From contig OX940869.1 in the NCBI GenBank assembly GCA_954871525.1, positions 19,248,001 to 19,312,000 of the forward strand: a stretch of DNA of 64,000 nt. Direction: 5' to 3'. Of this stretch, positions 63,001 through 64,000 are shown in pieces. Origin of the DNA: Parietaria judaica. Taxonomy: Eukaryota; Streptophyta; Magnoliopsida; Rosales; Urticaceae. Both the position numbers and the translations under genes were made by a program. The notes under the pieces were generated by a model. It made no database searches. It worked only from the letters and a program-made list of their open reading frames with translations, and was not told the DNA's origin. Every line of letters begins with the position of its first letter. Within the stretch, counting starts at the first letter, position 1.

Positions 63001-64000
63001 ATGCTTAATAATGTGTAATTGTATCACATTTACTTATTTTAATCCCTAAACAGCGAAGCACTATCTCGTACTTTCTATATCAAGCCGTTAACGAGTTAAA
63101 ATCATTACCGAAAAGTGTTAAAATTGGTTTTCTGAAGAGAGCAAATACGATGCGTTCTTCATGAACTTTGAGTTGCTAGACCTTCATTAGGGTCGTATTA
63201 TTATATATTGGGTTAGTTTTAGCATTAAAACTTACTAAGCTCTCTTAAAACACAGTTTTCAACAATTAATACGTGCTCCAAAAAAAACTGAGTCTTTTTT
63301 TTCCCATTTTACGCGAAAGAACCCTAATTAAACGATATTTTAAACAAAAAATGAACTTCAAAATGCTTCATAATTTGTAATTGTATCACATTTACTTATT
63401 TTAATCCCTAAATAGCGAAGCACTGTCTCGTACTTTCTATATCAAGCCGTTAACGAGTTAAAATCATTACCGAAAAATGTTAAAATTGGTTTTCTGACGA
63501 GAGCAAATACGATGCGTTCTTCATGAACTTTGAGTTGCTAGACCTTCATTAGGGTGGTATTATTATATATTGGGTTAGTTTTAGCATTAAAACTTACTGA
63601 GCTCTCTTAAAATACAGTTTTCAACAATTAATACGTGCTCCAAAAAAACTGAGTCTTTTTCCCATTTTACGCGAAAGAACCCTAATTAAACGATATTTTA
63701 AGCTAAAAATGAACTTCAAAATGCTTAATAATGTGTAACTGTATCACATTTACTTATTTTAATCCCTAAATAGCGAAGCACTATCTCGTACTTTCTATAT
63801 CAAGCCGTTTACGAGTTAAAATCATTACCGAAAAGGGTTAAAATTGGTTTTCTGACGAGAGAAAATACGATGCGTTCTTCATGAACTTTTAGTTGCTAGA
63901 CCTTCATTAGGGCGGTATTATTATATATTGGGTTAGTTTTAGCATTAAAACTTACTGAGCTCTCTTTAAACACAGTTTTCAACAATTAATACGTGCTCCA
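60037..64000 (-). repeat. Trimer HOR D2-K3-C (1079 bp), three copies and a partial
   Basis: D2 units start at 60037, 61474, 62553 and 63632; K3 at 60395, 61832, 62911 and 63990 (cut by the window end); C at 60754, 62191 and 63270. D2 has GTTTACGAG, AAAAGGGTT, GAGAAAATAC, AGGGCGG and CTCTTTAAAC. K3 has AAACAGCG, GAACTTTGAG and CTTACTAAGC. C has T8 and CTTAAAATACAG. Period is 1079 bp (61474, 62553, 63632). One extra 358-bp unit interrupts between copies 1 and 2. The D2 at 62553 has a C-like front (AAACAAAAAATG, TTCATAATTTG). Copies differ at few bases, so this HOR is young and probably continues beyond the window. Confidence 0.9.
61116..61473 (-). repeat. Divergent single monomer E inside the trimer HOR
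   Basis: This 358-bp unit has CCCTTTCTACGCG, AAACAACAAAAGAAC, TTGAAAATGC and TTCATAATGTG, followed by a C-like second half (CACTGTCTCG, GAAAAATG, GAACTTTGAG, GGTGG, AAAATACAG). The cluster of changes in its first ~90 bp is unusual for this region. CCCA has become CCCT, which breaks the CENP-B-box-like element. It looks like an older copy that escaped homogenisation. Confidence 0.8.

Larger units (their letters stand above)
16216..64000 (-). repeat. Reverse satellite arm, mainly family 2 (359-bp monomer)
   Basis: One hundred and thirty-three complete monomers plus 11 bp, all inverted relative to the first arm. With TACGTGCTCC as phase, units start at 16218, 16577, 16936 and every 359 bp up to 45656, then vary between 358, 359 and 362 bp. 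Read in the forward sense, family 2 differs from family 1 by TTGATATTG, GAGATAG with an otherwise A-type front half, TTTTTTGCTT, a shorter A/T run, CTGTGTTTTA, AGAGAGCTCA, TTAATGCTAAAAC, ACGACCC and CAACTAAAAG. This is about 18 differences over ~360 bp. Adjacent units usually differ at zero to three bases, so homogenisation here is stronger than in the forward arm. No gene, transposon or unique DNA is visible. Confidence 0.97.

Noticed and set aside
1..64000. CRISPR array, suggested by regular repeat spacing
   Set aside because: The entire ~360 bp repeats, with no unique spacers, no short direct repeats and no cas genes.
1..64000. tRNA, rRNA or other structured RNA genes
   Set aside because: No tRNA box A/box B pair, cloverleaf or rRNA-like segment was recognised; every stretch is accounted for by the monomer.

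Overview
The whole 64 kb window is one uninterrupted block of satellite DNA: about 178 tandem copies of a ~360 bp, AT-rich monomer (31% G+C, hand-counted on one representative unit). I see no protein gene, RNA gene, transposon or unique sequence. Each monomer has stops in all frames. The setting is best read as centromeric or pericentromeric heterochromatin of a eukaryote. Monomer length, AT-richness and a mosaic of closely related subfamilies in opposite orientations fit what I recall of TCAST, the major ~360 bp satellite of the red flour beetle Tribolium castaneum. I could not align it to a reference, so the species call is provisional (about 0.55).

Layout. Positions 1-16217 hold 45 monomers of family 1 (361 bp, ranging 360-362) in one orientation, called forward: TCATGAAG... 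on the + strand. At 16216-16217 the array flips. Positions 16216-64000 hold 133 complete monomers plus 11 bp of another in the reverse orientation, mainly family 2 (359 bp). By eye the two family consensus sequences differ at about 18 of ~360 positions, about 95% identity. The flip joins two different monomer phases through a 2-bp overlap (AA). It leaves a 74-nt forward-oriented spacer between arms that mirror each other, so the window is a giant imperfect palindrome with arms of at least 16 kb.

The forward arm mixes two front halves (A, B) and two back halves (P, Q) in changing combinations, with local higher-order repeats (HORs) of 2, 3 and 4 monomers and a 17-monomer-offset duplication. 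The reverse arm starts with one hybrid boundary monomer. It continues with 81 monomers of exactly 359 bp (16577-45655), very uniform, marked by K (CCAAAAAAAACTG) or T (CCAAAAAATACTG) versions of an A-tract and carrying 2-, 3-, 7- and 11-monomer HORs. From 45656 a longer variant C (362 bp) and its 358-bp partner D appear, sparse at first and then frequent. From 60037 to the end they settle into a regular 1079-bp trimer (D2-K3-C). Family-1-like bases return in this distal part, so the most homogenised DNA lies between two more mixed zones.

Function. Nearly every monomer carries a 17-bp element matching 8 of the 9 fixed positions of the mammalian CENP-B box, an imperfect dyad between A- and T-tracts, and a TATATAAT stretch. 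These are candidate centromere-protein or transcription signals, not demonstrated ones. A transcript crossing the flip would fold into a very long hairpin.
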